Shown here: positions 23,596-37,245 of the stretch, piece after piece
How the letters are laid out: every line of letters begins with the position of its first letter
Numbering within the stretch: position 1 is the stretch's first letter
Source of the DNA: Coptis chinensis
Taxonomy: Eukaryota > Streptophyta > Magnoliopsida > Ranunculales > Ranunculaceae
Reading direction: 5' to 3'
Assembly: GCA_015680905.1 (NCBI GenBank)
Contig: CM027383.1
Coordinates: 40,174,501 to 40,238,500 of the forward strand
Length of the DNA stretch: 64,000 nt
Made by a program: the position numbers and the translations under genes
Notes under the pieces: generated by a model
What the model was told of the DNA's origin: nothing
The model's input: the letters and a program-made list of their open reading frames with translations, nothing else
Databases searched by the model: none

Positions 23596-24696
23596 ATGGC
23601 TCAAAGACGTCGGATATTGCCGAGAACGCGTTTTTCTTGCCCACCACTTCGTTTTCACGGTGACGAGATGGTTAGGAGAGACTGGAGTGGTTTGTGGTAC
23701 TCGACAAACGATTTTTACCACGAAGATTTGGTCCGAGAGTTTTATAGGACGAGGGAGTTGAATGGGAATCAAATTTTTGTTAAGGTGGCTGGGAAGAGGA
23801 GAGAGGTTACTATTAGGTTGTTGGCTGAGATTTTAGGCATTCCGTATAGACGCCATCTCGATGCCACATTACAGGATTCCCACTTTACTGTTGTAGAACC
23901 TTTGATGAATGCGACTGTTGTGGAAGGGAACTACAATGCGAGCTCGCATTATGTTCACCAGTCGTCTCTCAAAACCAACTAGCTAGCTAGCTGTAGCTCA
24001 GTGGATTGGTAGGAATGTCATAGGGAAGGAGAAAGTCAGCGATATTGGTCTGAACTGCCTTCACGTTCTATGGATACTCTAGGAGCAGAAGTATGAGTTC
24101 TGTATTTTGGAGTTTTTGCGTAACATGATTAGGGGAGTTGGAAAGAATATTGCACCTCTCCCTGTTTTGATAACGAAGATCATGATAACCTTGAGAGCAA
24201 CTCTGAGGTCTAATAGGATTGGCCTGAAGGAGCACCGAAATCATCATATTTATACGGAGTGTATCCAGAAAGTTTGGAGGTTGCCTGAAGAGAGGGTAGT
24301 CGAGGAGACTGACTCGGAGGATGAGGATGACACGGCATGTTTTGATGCCGATGCCTTGGAGAGGTGTAGGTCGGATGCAAAACGCATGGCTGTGATTCAC
24401 TGTGGCATGCATTCTCTTAATACTATTTGTGAAGACCTCCGAACTCGACAGGCTACCATGCATCATAACTTCGAGACTCATGCCCGACATGAGGATGAGC
24501 AGTGGGAACAGACGAGGGTTGAAATGGAAGCTTCGGTAGCCGGTTCAGAGGCGACATGCTTGCCGCGGCCCCACCCCGGGGGTTCTTTTGAGGAGGAGCG
24601 ATCCCGAGGAGGTACGAGCATCGTCGCCGCAAGACGGATGGCTCTGGCCCATCGGAAGCCCAAGGGACATCTCCTTCTCGAGCGCATTCCACTACT
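23596..24696 (+). pseudogene. Element B ORF3 (env position, plant-transposon-protein-like)
   Basis: ATG at 23596. The first 128 codons are open and contain REFYRTRELNGNQIFVKVAG and LAEILGIPY, which resemble the putative plant transposon protein domain often found in Athila-type ORFs. A stop and frameshift after 23982 are followed by a second open part (24107-24696) with an acidic stretch (TDSEDEDD), a long charged helical section and an Arg/Ser-rich tail. There is no signal peptide or membrane anchor, so nothing supports an envelope protein. Element A is inserted at its end; the frame continues into 39690 and stops at 39707-39709. Confidence 0.7.
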
Positions 24697-24701
24697 AGCA
24701 G

Positions 24702-26171
24702 TGATAAGAGCCCAAAACTGTAGTTTTAACCCTGTAACAGTCATACTTTTAGACCAATTATGTGAGTAATAATTAAGAGTTAACACTGATTACGTGTTTT
24801 TATGCATTTCAGGTTTCAAAGTCCATTATGTGCAGAGATGTGCCACTTTAGCGAGATAAAGGAGCAAAGGTCGGTTACTAAGGAGTTCCGTGATTAAAGG
24901 CCAAGATTCAATAAGACAAAGTCTTCCTAAAGCCCGGCCAAAAGCTGAAAAGTCGACACGGGCGTAAACACACACACAAAGTCGTGAACTTCGAAGGCCG
25001 TATCTTTGGACTCAGACCTCGGAATGGGGCCTACCTTATGTCAAAACGACCGGCTCGGAAAGAGCTTTCCAATGGTCTAAACCTTGACCCAATCAGAGGA
25101 GCAGAAGTGGACGAAAAGTCTGTTGAAGCCAACTACAGCTGAAAAAGCCTTTTTGGACTGAAAGAATTGGGTTTTGGGCCTGATTCTCTGGCCCAAAACA
25201 TGGCTCCAAGCCCATGCACGATTTTTGGATCTGAAAGTATAAAAACCAAAGCTTAGCTCTTTGTTAATGGTAGCTAGTTAGACCTAAAACAATATAGATA
25301 ATTCTAGATCTAGTTTCCAGTATTTTAATTAAGTTTTAGTTCCATTTTCAATTCTTGTTTTAGATTAAGTCTTTGAATCATTGTTCTTGATTGATTAGAT
25401 AAATAAAATAGTTATTTTGTTAATTTCGATTTTGTCATCTCAATTTATAGATCTAGTTTTAATTCTTGTTGATTATCATTTCGTAGTTTAAGTAGATTGA
25501 AACATTGTTAGTCAATTTAGTTAAGTTAAATTTTAATATGATGTGTAGTTATAATTCAATGGGAAATGATGGTTTGATGACTCAAGGCTAAAACCTCCAT
25601 TAGAGGGTTGATGAAGCCTTGATGAAAACTTAGTGGTATAGTGTAGAAGCATTGTAGAATCTATTCCAATCTAGAAGGTCGTGATTCGCCATGAGAATGG
25701 GTGGACGACCTCACATGCTAGTTAGTATTCGGTAGAAATGTCATGAACACTAGGGATTAGAACTCGAATTTCTTGCCGTAAGAACGTAAGAATCGAGATA
25801 CAAGAATCTATGCTAGGTTATTAAGTTGGATTCAAGGTGGATTCAATTCCCCTCTAATCCTTTATCTAGATTCAAAAATAATCATATTTCCATAGCATTC
25901 GTAGTTAACTTCAACATAATCAATTTCATATAGGTATCGTAGTATAACACCCTTCGTAAAGCTCTCATTAGACTTAAGACCGACTAATTAGATTAGAAAA
26001 CATTCCATGCTAGAGCACTAGGAGTGGAACGAATTTGTTACTCCACTTTATCTCGATAGAATTGAGAGTAGAAACTTTGATAAATATAGACACGTAAGTT
26101 AGTTGTAGTTTACTTACGTTTTGAGTTTATCGTTCATTTCGTAGGTAGACTATTCATTTTTATGTTTATCA
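24702..26171 (+). repeat. 5' LTR of A (1470 bp)
   Basis: Starts TGATAAGAGC, ends TTTATCA. TATA box TATAAAAA at 25238-25245. Compared by eye with 38217-39684, most differences fall in the first 500 bases. Confidence 0.95.
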
Positions 26172-26173
26172 TA

Positions 26174-26186
26174 TGGCGCTTTATCT
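26174..26186 (+). promoter_or_regulatory. Degenerate tRNA-Asp primer site (A)
   Basis: TGGCGC is intact 2 bases after the LTR, but the rest (TTTATC) departs from the GCTGCC seen in B. Confidence 0.55.
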
Positions 26187-26334
26187 TAGTTGCACTTTAG
26201 CATTGTTTTCATAGTAGAATTAGTCATTTTAAGTCCCATTAAACCCACCCACCCTTGTTTGATTCATACCGTGGTTATCCGTTTCAGCTTTGAAAAATTT
26301 AAGTGACAAAATTACATTGAAGTACCCAAGGCTA

Positions 26335-26500
26335 TAAAGGAGCAACCTGCCCTATAGCCTGGTACACAGAGCGTGACCGCCCCCATACCGAGCGCGACCT
26401 GCCCTAAGTTACTGGAACACAAGCGCGACCCGCCCTTAAACACTGGAATTTCAAGTTACACAGGCTGCACCACGCTTCTATGTGATGGCACCAGCGCCTA
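26335..26500 (+). repeat. GC-rich leader of A
   Basis: Units such as GAGCGCGACCTGCCC and AAGCGCGACCCGCCC, each followed by a TGGAA(C/T) phrase, repeat through this leader. It is shorter and less regular than in B. Confidence 0.6.
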
Positions 26501-26732
26501 AGCAAAATTTTCCAGATTTCTACAGGTTTGTTTCGAACTTCGATTTTTAAGTTTTTCAGTGTTCTAACTTGTTATTTACACTGAACACGCGTAAACAAGA
26601 TGCTATTCATAAGCGAAGCAAGAATGCTATCAGGTATTCCTTTCTTCCATACCTCGCATCTCCAGTTAGAGGTTCATACTACTAATATATCAAGATTGTT
26701 TGGATTGTTGTCGTGTTTAGACTTAGACTTGC

Positions 26733-28080
26733 ATGAGATTAAGGTCTGGTCGGAGAAAAACACCGAACGTAATTAACCGTCAACGTCAACAAACAAATCT
26801 ATCGAGTATACCAATCACTACACCTCTAACTACTATCCCACCAACCACACCTGACACAATGGCTGAAGAAAGAGAGACTCCTCTCTTCGACTTTTACAAA
26901 GCCTTGAGCGATAGCCCTAAATCTTGCATCGTTCTAGCAGACCCAGTGGGGGATTTTCGAATTCCCCCAAACATATTTAATTTGTTACCCGTTTTCCATG
27001 GTTTAGATCATGAAAAACCTTATCAACACATGCGTAGGATTGAACAAGTCCTTACAACATTCCATCATCCTACGGTTGTTCTGGAACAAATTAAACCGAG
27101 GGTATTTCCCTTCACCTTAGCCGATAAAGGCGTTAATCTTGGTTAACGCCCCAAGCGCTTAACTCGTGGACTCGTGGGCTAAACTTGTTCAAATTGTTTA
27201 TGGAACATTTTACCCACCCCTAAAGACGGATGAGATGCTTTCCAAGATTCATTTTTTCCCTAAAAATCCTCATGAATCATTTTACGAGGCTTGGAATCAT
27301 TTCACCAATCTGCTTATTGAGTGTCCACACCATAACCTAGCAAAAGACCGTTAGTTAGTGCCTTTTCAAAGGACTTCAACATCACCATAAAGAAGTCCTT
27401 GACATAATGAATGGGGTAGTTTCCTAAGTAAAGGAGCCTCGGAGGCTTACAAATTTTTAGAAGATCAAACTAAACGTAATAACAATTGGGGGTAGTGATG
27501 ATATCCCCCGCCAGCTTAGTTCTTCTTCAACGATTAAGGCGCCCGGTATGTTTGAGATGAAACCCGATCTAGAACTAAAAATTTAATCGAATCTCTAACT
27601 AAAAAGGTTGAGGCTATTTCTATGCAACAAAAAGCTATCCCCCGCATGAATGTTAACTCCAACTCATGTAATGTTTGTTTGAGTCCCGAGCACCCTCGAC
27701 TCTATTTGTCCTCTAAGCCTATGAACAACAACAATTAGAGCAAGATAATGTTTACTCCATTAATAACTATCCTATTCCTAATGCCCCATGGAGACAACAT
27801 CCCAACTTTAGTTGGCGAAAAAATCAACAAGTTTCACCTCCAGGGTCTAATAACCAAAATGTTAGGCAAGCGAACAACTATAATCAAGCTCCACCTAGGC
27901 AAGGCCAGGGACTAAGTCAGGGAAATTATAATAATTATAACAACCAAGCGAAACCACGACAAGGTTTAGCACAAGGTCAAGGTAATTATAATAGTTATAA
28001 TACCAATAGAGGTATCGTTCCGGTTAACAATAGTAACTATCACAACCCACCCATAAATAATCAACGTGAGATAGTTCGGT
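26733..28080 (+). pseudogene. gag: Element A gag
   Basis: The start MRLRSG at 26733 is open to 27146 with the full N-terminal gag core (FYKALSDSPKSC, FHGLDHEKPYQHMRR). Frameshifts then occur at about 27130, 27200, 27360 and 27410. The zinc-knuckle part CNVCLSPEH is visible near 27670, but a frame change removes the last Cys. The Asn/Gln-rich linker follows (27840-28080). Gag would form the particle; as read this copy cannot. Confidence 0.88.
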
Positions 28081-28089
28081 TGCACCACC

Positions 28090-31000
28090 GTGACTACTAC
28101 ACAATCACATCCGGATCGTTATAGACGCGCTTTTATACAGGTTACCCAACAACTTTTCCAATCAATGACTCAATCAAACCAACAGATCTTACAATCCATA
28201 AATCAGGGCATACAACAGTTAACCCAAGAGAAAGCCCAACCAAAAGGCGTGTTTCCAGCACGAGCTATACCAAACCCTAAAACAGCAAACACAGCCTTTG
28301 AGGTAAACGGTAATACTAGTACGAAAACGGCAATAGTAGGTGACCTGAATGCCATCACCACTCTCCATTCTGGAAGAGTGGTTGATAACAAAGTAACTAT
28401 GCCTATAGTTACCCCATCAGTAGTCCCTACACCGGATATCGAACTAGATACTGAAGTCGAACCGAAGTGCCTACCACTGTAGAGGTACCAGTTAAACAAC
28501 AAACTAAGAAACGAAAGCCAAGGTAACAAATCAAGTCGAGCCATACGCTAAATATAGAGCGAAACCACCGTTCCCTAAAAAATTAGCCATGCTAACCAGG
28601 GATACAAACTTTGAGGAAATTAGGAACGTTTTCAAAAATCTAACGATAAACCTTCCTTTTCTAGAAGCTATTAAAAAGCTACCTAATCTCGCTAAGTTTC
28701 TTAAAGAGTTGTGCACTACTAGGCGTAAGACCAACATACCTAAAGACGCCTTTCTAACTGAACAATTTCCAACTTTATCCGAAAATAATGGAATTGTTAA
28801 GTACAAGGACCCTGGTCGTCCTACTGTAAAATGCACCTTAGGAGATTCCCACACGACGACCGCTTTATTAGACCTGGGGGCGAGTGTTAACTTACTCCCG
28901 TATTACTTATATAAACAAATAGGTCTATAGGAAATGCAACCTACAAAAATAATGTTGCAATTAACGGACAGGTCAATTAAGTATCCTAAGGGTGTAGTGG
29001 AAAACGTGCTTGTTAAGGTTCAGGATTTTTACTATCCTGCTGATTTTGTTATCCTCGATACAGAAGTCGCCAACGACTCTGTACCGATCATCTTAGGGCG
29101 CCCCTTCTTGACAACTGCCAACGCTCTTATAAATTGCCGCGATGGTAAGATGTCCTTATCTTTTGGCCATCTTACAGTTGAGGTAAATGTTTTTAAAATG
29201 ATGAAACAATTACCAGATTCGTCTATAGATGGGGAGGTTAGCATGATCGAGAGCTTAGCTCAAGATTATTTTAACAACACGTTTCCTGAAAACAATATGT
29301 ACAAATTCCTTTCTTTTGGAACTTCAGATTTTGTAAATGACTCCTACTTAGAGGAAGTCAACACCATCCTTGAGTCCACACCAATTGTAGACCCTTCGGT
29401 TGCTCCACATATTGAGTATGAAGACTTGCTACCTAAGCAAGTATTCATTATACAAAATGAGGGACCCCGAATTTAAACATCTATTGATTTTCCTTCCACC
29501 CGGTCTTAAACCTCTTCCCCGAGTTAAAATATATTCAACTGGATCCGGATGGTAGTCATCCGGTAATTATATCTTCTCTATCTAAGAATGAAAAGACACG
29601 CGTTTAATCCGGGTGATTAGGGAACATCGGTCTGCGATTGGTTGGTCCCTAGCCGACATTAAGGAATTGACCCTAATATTTGCACTCATCGTATCCATTT
29701 GGAGGATAACGTGAAGACTTCTCGCTAACCTCGGCGTCGCTTGAACCCGACCATGAAAGAGGTGGTTAGGGAAGAAGTCTTACGATTACTCGATCGCGGG
29801 TATCATATACCCAATCTCGATGGCGAATGGGTAAGCCCCATTCATGTAGTTCCTAAGAAATCGGGGAGTTACCATGGTGCGTAATGGAAAGGGTGACTAT
29901 GTTGTCACACAAGGTCCTATGAAATGGAGGATCTGTATTGATTCTGAGACGTTTAAATGCTATGACACGAAAGGATCACTTTCCTTTACCTTTTATAGAT
30001 CAAATGCTTTCGAATGCCTAGCTGGTCATGCTTTTTATTGTTTTCCGGATGGCTACTCGGGCTATTTTCAGATTATTATTGATATTGATGACCAAGAAAA
30101 GACTACCTTCACATGTCCCTTTGGAACGTATGCCTATAAACGAATGCCTTTTGGCCTTTGTAATGCTCCCGAACCTTCCAAATTGTATGCTTCATATATT
30201 TAGTGACATGGTAGAAGCGCTTTATGGAAGTTTTCATGGATGATTTTTCTATCTATGGAGACTCCTTCACGATTTGTTTGTCTAACCTTGTCTAAGGTTT
30301 TGACATGTGTGAAGAAAGAGCCTCGTTTTAAAATTGGGAAAAGTGTCATTTCATGGTGAAAAAGGGCATAGTACTAGGTCACATTATATCTAGTGATGGC
30401 ATCGAAGTAGATAAGGCCAAACTAGATAAGATAGCGACTCTACCTAAACCACGGACTGTCCGGGATATTAGAGCCTTTCTAGGCCATGCGAGGTTTTATA
30501 GGCGGTTTATTAAAGACTTCTCAAAAATAGCTAGGCCTTTAACTAATCTGCTTTTGAAAGATGCAATCTTTGATTTTAATTTTAACTGTAAACAGGCTTT
30601 TGAAACTTTAAAAGCCACTTTAACCTCTGCACCAATTATCTGACCTCGATTGGTCTAAACCTTTCGAACTCATGTGTGATGCTAGTGACTATGCGGTTGG
30701 TGCGATCTTGGGACAAAAACTAGATAATAAGTCCATCGTGATTTATTATGCTAGTAAAACCTTAAACAATGCTCAACGGAATTATTCAACTACCGAAAAA
30801 GAATTCTTAGCTGTCATTTATGCTTTAGATAAGTTTAGTCCTTATTTGGTTGGTTCTAAAACTTTAGTTTACACGGACCATGCAGCCATTAAGTACCTTC
30901 TTGCAAAGAAGGATGCTAAGCGAGATTAATCCGATGGATCCTTCTCCCGCAAGAGTTCACATTAGAAATAAAGGACAAAAGAGGGTCGAAAACGTAGTTG

Positions 31001-32393
31001 CCGACCACTTATCTAGACTCAAAAACGGACGATCGAGGCGATTAAGTCCATACCGGACTCTTTTCACGATGAGCATCGTAGATCACGATTTTTCAGCACC
31101 TTGGTATCTTGACATTGTAAATTATTTAGCGGTTGATGTTATGCCTTATAATTGGTCAAGAAATGAACGTAAGAAGTTCTTGGCGAGTTAAAGTTATACT
31201 TCTTTGGGATGAGCCATACCTTTTTAAGTATTGTCGCGGATCAGTTATTAAATCGTTGTATTCCCGGTGGGAATACAATGAAGTTCTATCGTTCTGCCAT
31301 GACAAAGAGTGTGGTGGCCATTTTAATGGGATGAAAACAGCCACTAAAGTTTTTCAATGTGGATTTTATTGGCCTACCCTTTTTAAGGATTCCCAAGTGC
31401 ATTGCAAGATGTGTATTCGTTGCCAACAACTTGGGCGAATCACGAAACGTAATATGATGCCATTAAATCCAATCTTAATAGTAGAAATTTTTGACGTTTG
31501 GGGCATTGATTTCATGGGTCCTTTCCCTGTTTCCCACGGTTTCATTTATATTCTAGTTGCCATGGACTACGTGTCTAAATGGATAGAGGCCCTAGCTTGC
31601 CGTAGCAATGACCATAAGACCGTTGTATTTTTTATAAAGAATATATTTTCTCGGTCGGTTTGGCATTCCTAAAGCCATCATTAGTGATGGTGGAACACAT
31701 TTTTGCAACAGAGTTGTTGCATCCCTAGTGAAAAAGTATGGAGTTACACACAAAGTAGCAACTCCTTATCATCCACAAACTAGCGGACAAGTAGAAGTTT
31801 CTAATAGGGAAATCAAAAAGATTTTAGAAACAACTGTAAACCCTGATAGGAAAGACTGGTTGAAGCGTCTATCGGATGCCTTATGGGCGTATAGAACTGC
31901 TTTCAAAACTCCTATAGGTATGTCTCCCTTTAGACTTGTATTTGGGAAACCATGTCATTTGCCCGTTGAATTAGAGCACCGTGCTCTGTGGGCTATAAAA
32001 AGCCTTAACTTCAATATTGATGAGGCAGGTGTCAAACGCAAGTTGCAATTGAATGAGCTTGAAGAAATCCGTAGCGATTCTTACGATCTCGCGAAGGATT
32101 ATAAAGCTAACATGAAACGTGTTCATGATAAGCAAATCTTGCGCAAAGAGTTTGTAGTCGGTCAAAAGGTCTTGCTTTACAACTCCCGTCTACATATTTT
32201 CCCAGGAAAACTAAAACCCGTTGGTCTGGCCCTTTTAAGTTCTCAAGTCACCCCTTAATGGGCAATCACCTTAGTAAATCCAAATGACAACAATACCTTT
32301 CAAGTTAATGGTCAACGGTTAAAACATTTTCACGAACTTTTGTCCCCTGATGTTGAGGAAGTCCTTTTACAGGACCTTGTCTATGAGGATTGA
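28090..32393 (+). pseudogene. pol: Element A pol: protease, RT, RNase H, integrase
   Basis: Protease: LLDLGASVNLLPYY is intact (28589-28930 frame), with ILGRPFL following. RT: KWRICID near 29920, DGYSGYFQI near 30048, YAYKRMPFGLCNAP; the FMDD site near 30230 is in a broken frame. RNase [27 protein letters not shown]. Integrase: FCHDKECGGHF and CIRC zinc domain, [29 protein letters not shown]. The final frame (31728-32258) is long and intact; the family stop is at 32391-32393. Most breaks are 1-2-base indels, many next to CG, unlike the substitution-type stops of B and F. Confidence 0.9.
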
Positions 32394-33446
32394 CCTTTGT
32401 CATTGGTGTACTTCCTTTCACTTCCATATAGTGGTAAGTGCACCATTTAGGTAACCGGGCCCTCCCTATGGAGTGTGTGGCTGTAAGTATCGGATCCTAA
32501 GTCCACGGTTAACATAATTCACGTTTTCCACTTTTGCATGTTTTCTCGGTTTTTGAGTCATGTTCCTCTAAGGGGTGAATTATGTATTTATTGTTTTTCG
32601 TTTATCTTATAATAAACTAATAAAAAATAAATAAAATAAATAAAATACATAATAATAAAAAATTCTTAATCATAAAAATAGCAATCCAACAAGTCTTGGG
32701 AATCTTACTTTAAACGACCCGCGTTAGAACAAATTTTGTGTTTAAAAATTTGTTTGGGGGTGGGCAATCGGTCTCTCCATCTGGATTGCTCGAACTTTCT
32801 ATTTGTGTTGCTTAGGCCCATTACTTGTAGTTCAATTGGGTTGACGTAATCTAAACTTAGATTTCCTTCGTTCGCATAACTTACGTCACACACGCACTTT
32901 GAGGCGTTTTTCCACCCTTTTATACGTCACCCATAGTTGGAATTGAGTGTATTATGGATCATTGGATTGGAAATTCTCTACTGATCATTTCCATAACTCA
33001 TTCGCCAAAATCGGGCCAGTAACGAAGCGGCAAATTGAGTTTGAAATTGCGCGAAAAATCAAAAAATTGAATTCAAACCGGGCTTGGGCCCAAAACCGCC
33101 GCGTCGCCTCGCGTGCGTCTCCTTCCTTCCAAAAAAAAAAAAAAAGCGCGGTTTCTTTCTTTCCCTTTCAATCCCGCGGTTACAAAGTTAAATCAAACCT
33201 TGAACACCAAAATTAAAAAAAAAAAATAAAAAAATAGAGAGAGAAGAAAACCTAACTACACCCACACCATTCCAACAAATCAAATCCAACTAAAATCTTC
33301 TTTAAACCATTAATACCACCACCCCAACTCAAAAAAATAGCCACCAATTCGAAAGGTAACTACCGCCACCACCGTTTGTTTTAGTAGTTTTCTTCAAACT
33401 CGCCTCCCCACAGTCTACAAACCCATTAGTTGTCTTAGAAACTTCA
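32394..33446 (+). other. A region between integrase and ORF3
   Basis: No gene. Equivalent to 22531-23595 in B, with the polypurine module TTTGTTTGGGGGTGGG at 32749-32764 and A-rich runs near 33128-33240. Confidence 0.6.
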
Positions 33447-34569
33447 ATGGCGCTTCTGACGAAGAATTTTGCTTGAACCGCACGTTTGAGTCAGACGACT
33501 TCGCCATTTTTACGACGCAGATGATGATTAGGAGGCATTGGACGCGGTTGTGGTACTTTCGGTGAGGAGTTCTATCACCATGATTTGGTAGAACAGTTTT
33601 ATAAGAAGCGAGAATTGGAGGGGATAGAATTTTCATAAAGGTAGCGAGGAGCGAGGAGGGAAGTAACGGAGGCGGTTGTTGGTTGGCTGCTGTTAGGAAT
33701 TACGGCTTGAAAGCAACACAGTAGCGACAATTCAGGAATCCTAATATCTACCGGAGTTCTGCTTTGATGAAGGATACCGCCGTGGAGGGTGAATACAATC
33801 CGACATCTCATTCGTCCCCGATCATACGAGAACCAATCAAGAGGTCAGCTCGGTGGATTGGTAGGAACATCCTCGGGAAAGACAAAGTCGATGATATCGG
33901 TCCGCAATGTCCGTGCGACGTTCTCGGATTTTGCAAACAAATAAGTATAATTTCTGCATCCTCTATTTAATGTTTAATGTGATTAGAGGAGTGGGGAAGA
34001 GCTTGGCCTCTTTCCGTATTGATCACTAAGATCATGCTCTCCTTTAGAGTCGTCGCAAGATCTGCTCCTATTAAGATCAAATTGCATTCTAATGCAAGTA
34101 TCTATACGGATTGCATCCAAGAAACTTGGCCGTTGTCTAAAGAAAAAATGGATGAGTCGGAGGATGAAAGGGAGGATATGACATGTCTGGATGACGATGC
34201 ATTAGATAAATGTAGTTCTAATTTAGAACGCATGCAAGTATTGCAAACTGCCTTTGCGTTGCGTTTATGGTATTTGTGAAGATATCCGAGATAGGCAGAT
34301 TGTAATTGAAGAAAAGCAAAACGAACCTTCAGACGAGACTTGAAATGCTCGAAGGGGTTCAGGACGATATCCTGTCTAACATGGAGACTATCCACCAGCA
34401 TCAACAAGCCCCGTATGCAGTACTCAGGACTGAGATGGAAGTACATCGTTTGTTCCGAATAGAGATGCTACGACGCATGCCACCCATGGAGGACTCTGTT
34501 TCAGCCGAGTCCGACAGGCATGAGCGTCGTCGCCGAACGACAGCTGGTTCAAACCATTCTTCATCCTAG
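33447..34569 (+). pseudogene. Element A ORF3 (env position)
   Basis: Homologous to B ORF3. ATG at 33447 is followed at once by frameshifts, but the order of conserved parts is the same: SARWIGRNILGKDKVDDIG near 33850, an ITKIM block near 34020, an acidic stretch (DESEDEREDMTCLDDDAL) near 34150, a helical charged section, and an Arg-rich tail (ERRRRTTAGS) before the stop at 34567-34569. The molecular function is unknown. There is no hydrophobic anchor. Confidence 0.65.
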
Positions 34570-35467
34570 GGCCAATCTCCATCTCAGGGTCCATCTTCAT
34601 CACATAACTAGGTGTTCACCATCAGTTGTGTTCGCTGTTATTTCATGGTTTTGATTGTTTTATTAGTTGGATTTTAATTAAGTAGTTAAATTTAAATATT
34701 AATGTGTTTGTTTTATGTTGTTTGGATTTAAATTTTATTTTTTTAATATAATTGGTTAATTTCGAGTACTGCTTGCTTTTATCATTAATCCCACCTTCCC
34801 GACTTGTTTGGGGGTGGTAAGATTTATACCGAGCATAATTCGTTATATGATCATCCGCGGTAAAGTAGTCTTGAAGGAAAGGTTGATAATTTGGCCGATA
34901 TCGGCATATCTATGGTTTGTGTGATGGTAGCATGAAATGTAGGAGAGTTTAGAAGTTACTATTCTAAATCCATTATGAAAGATACCAGGATTTTTAGAAA
35001 ATCACGAAAATGGGTTGTTTCCGTTTTCGGGTTTGGAATTTTTCTATTTCCGGAAATTGCCTTAAAACAATTTGGGAACTTGCCGATTCGTTTTGGAAGC
35101 TCAAAACCTATTTAAACTCCCTTCATTCTACACTAACAAACCACACTACATCCCACCATAATCCCGCACCTTTCACTCCAAGCTTTTCCTTCGTTTTTCT
35201 CCAAATTTCTTTTTTGACACGAACGGCTGCGCGCTGCGCTGTCGAGCGCTCTAGCGCCATTACACTTTCAGAAATTTTGCTCAGAGTGCGACCCGCGCCC
35301 TCCTTGAGCGCGACCCGCGCCCAAAACACTGTAAATTCTAAAACCTACGAGTGCGATCGCGCCCTATAGAGCGCACCTGCGCCCTGCCTTCTGTGAACAC
35401 GGAAAATTCCAATTTTCAGAGGGTAAGTCCAGGATTTTTTTTTGGAACTGTTCCAAGAGTCGTTGAG
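34570..35467 (+). promoter_or_regulatory. A region between ORF3 and ORF4: polypurine module, TATA-like box, GC-rich leader
   Basis: A polypurine module CTTGTTTGGGGGTGGT lies at 34803-34818. A TATA-like CTATTTAAAC (35108-35117) is followed by a CATTCTACACTAACAAACC-type leader shared with B (40198 onward) and E. The GC-rich units follow (35225-35390), including GAGCGCGACCCGCGCCC and GAGCGCACCTGCGCCC. The layout copies that of the gag leader: promoter, then GC-rich repeats, then the gene. Confidence 0.55.
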
Positions 35468-36394
35468 ATGACATCCCCTATAGTCATACCTGAACAGTCT
35501 TTCGAAGACGTGTTGGGCACCGAGACCTATGGACATTGGTTCCGGCCACGGGATCCCTACTGATTAGGATGGCGTCATCTAATCGGTAAGTGATGACGAT
35601 TCATATTCACCACGACTTCTTGCTTATTTCTACGACCACGTTAAATTCTATTGTAATCGGGATGGAGAACAAGAATTCTCCGTCGTAGTCGATGACCGCG
35701 ACACATCAATTCAATAAAAATGTGGTCGCTTTTAGTTTCGGGATTACCAATAATCGATCCTGTTCACACATGGGCATATATGACCGATAATGCATATCTT
35801 TATGATTATACATATTTCCATGAGTATTATGGGGAGGGTATTTCGAGTAATGGACCGAGGCGATATAGCATTGCCCTTGGTAGCCTTTCCTTAAACGTAG
35901 GCACCACCATGTTATTCATCCTAATGAATATTTTTTTGGGGAATGGCGGTTCATTTCTGCAAACAAGATCACTAGCGGTGACATTTTCCTCGCTTTAGGC
36001 TGAGGGCGCGTCGCCGATATGACATTCCCCGAGTTTTAGTCGCTAGTCTTAAGAGAGCCCAAACCATGAGGCGTAAAGTATCTTCTTATGCCTGTGTGTT
36101 GGTAAGCCGCATCATCGCGTAGTTGTTTACCCTCGTTTTTGTGCACAATTCACAGATTGGAAAAGGTTGAAGTCATGAGACCCACTAATTGAGTGGTTAA
36201 GCTCATTCACGAATAATGACTTGGCGGGGATGGCAAGTGCAGCCTCAATTGGTCTCCCGTACATCCCATCGGACATAATAACACTTTAACAGGTTAGCAT
36301 TAGTAGATGATAAATGGCGGCAAGCTTGGCAAGTTATAATGGATGGCGGGATCTTGAAAGGAACCTCATCTCTTTTGAGGAGGAGGGCGTTTAA
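35468..36394 (+). pseudogene. Element A ORF4
   Basis: ATG at 35468 (MTSPIVIPEQSFEDVLGTET). A frameshift near 35565 precedes a part in another frame with YDHVKFYCNRDGEQEFSVVV, then SGLPIIDPVHTWAYMTDNAY (35720 onward) and GTTMLFILMNI. The end resembles B (41208-41567), with the stop at 36392-36394. It shares a layout with ORF3: an EF-Y start, a basic-hydrophobic V-V section, then a GIP/GLP motif. No known catalytic motif is visible. Confidence 0.6.
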
Positions 36395-36408
36395 AAGCGG
36401 GAGATAAG

Positions 36409-36545
36409 GTAAGTTTTTAGTTTTGTTATTGTGCCTTTATGTCCCAAGCAAATTTAATTACATTAACCCCATAATGGGTGGAACTCTTATAGAGTTAAGG
36501 TCGGTTTTTATTCCTATATTAGTATGTTCTAACTTTGTTTTGCGG
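36409..36545 (+). other. Putative intron after A ORF4 stop (acceptor damaged)
   Basis: The donor AAG|GTAAGT and a T-rich tract ending TTTTGCGG align with a perfect GT-AG intron in B (41580-41715). Here the terminal AG has become GG. Confidence 0.5.
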
Positions 36546-37214
36546 ATGTTCCCGAATTTCACACGTTTCAATGGTATTTTTCTACCCTCTTTATTTACAA
36601 TACTTTGAGGACAAAGCATGCTTCTTGTTTGGGGGCATAAAACACGTGTAATTAAGGCATCTGTTAGGATATAGATATGTATAATATGCATTTGTTTTCT
36701 AGTTAAAGTTTCAAAAAATTTCAAAATATAAATAAATAAGTTTATGCTATACACTTAGGAATATTGGTATTGTTTTCTTTCTCTATGCTCTTAACAATCT
36801 AGAAGTCTCCATGTAGCTTTTGCATCGGAATAATTGTTAGAAACTTAGGTTAATATGTAGGTAATAATCTTTGCATCTATCTATAAATATATTACATGAG
36901 TATCCATGATTGTTAGCGATGAAGTTTCAAATCTAGGCTAGAGTACTTATTTTACAAATCCTGTGAGAATATAGCCTAAAGCCTTATATGAAGCCGAAAC
37001 ATTTGAGAAATGACACAAAGGAGAAGTAAAATCCGGATAGAGAAATCACCGTCGTCCACTTGCTTGATCACTATGCCATATCCTAAGCGAGAATTTAGGC
37101 CCTCTTTGGATCGATATAGCTAGAAATTCAAACCTATGAATTATTTTCCGCTAGTTAAGCCCCTCTGAGCCTGTCTTTAGCCTTTCATAACCCACAAATC
37201 CTTTACCTTGTTAC

Positions 37215-37245
<31 letters not shown>

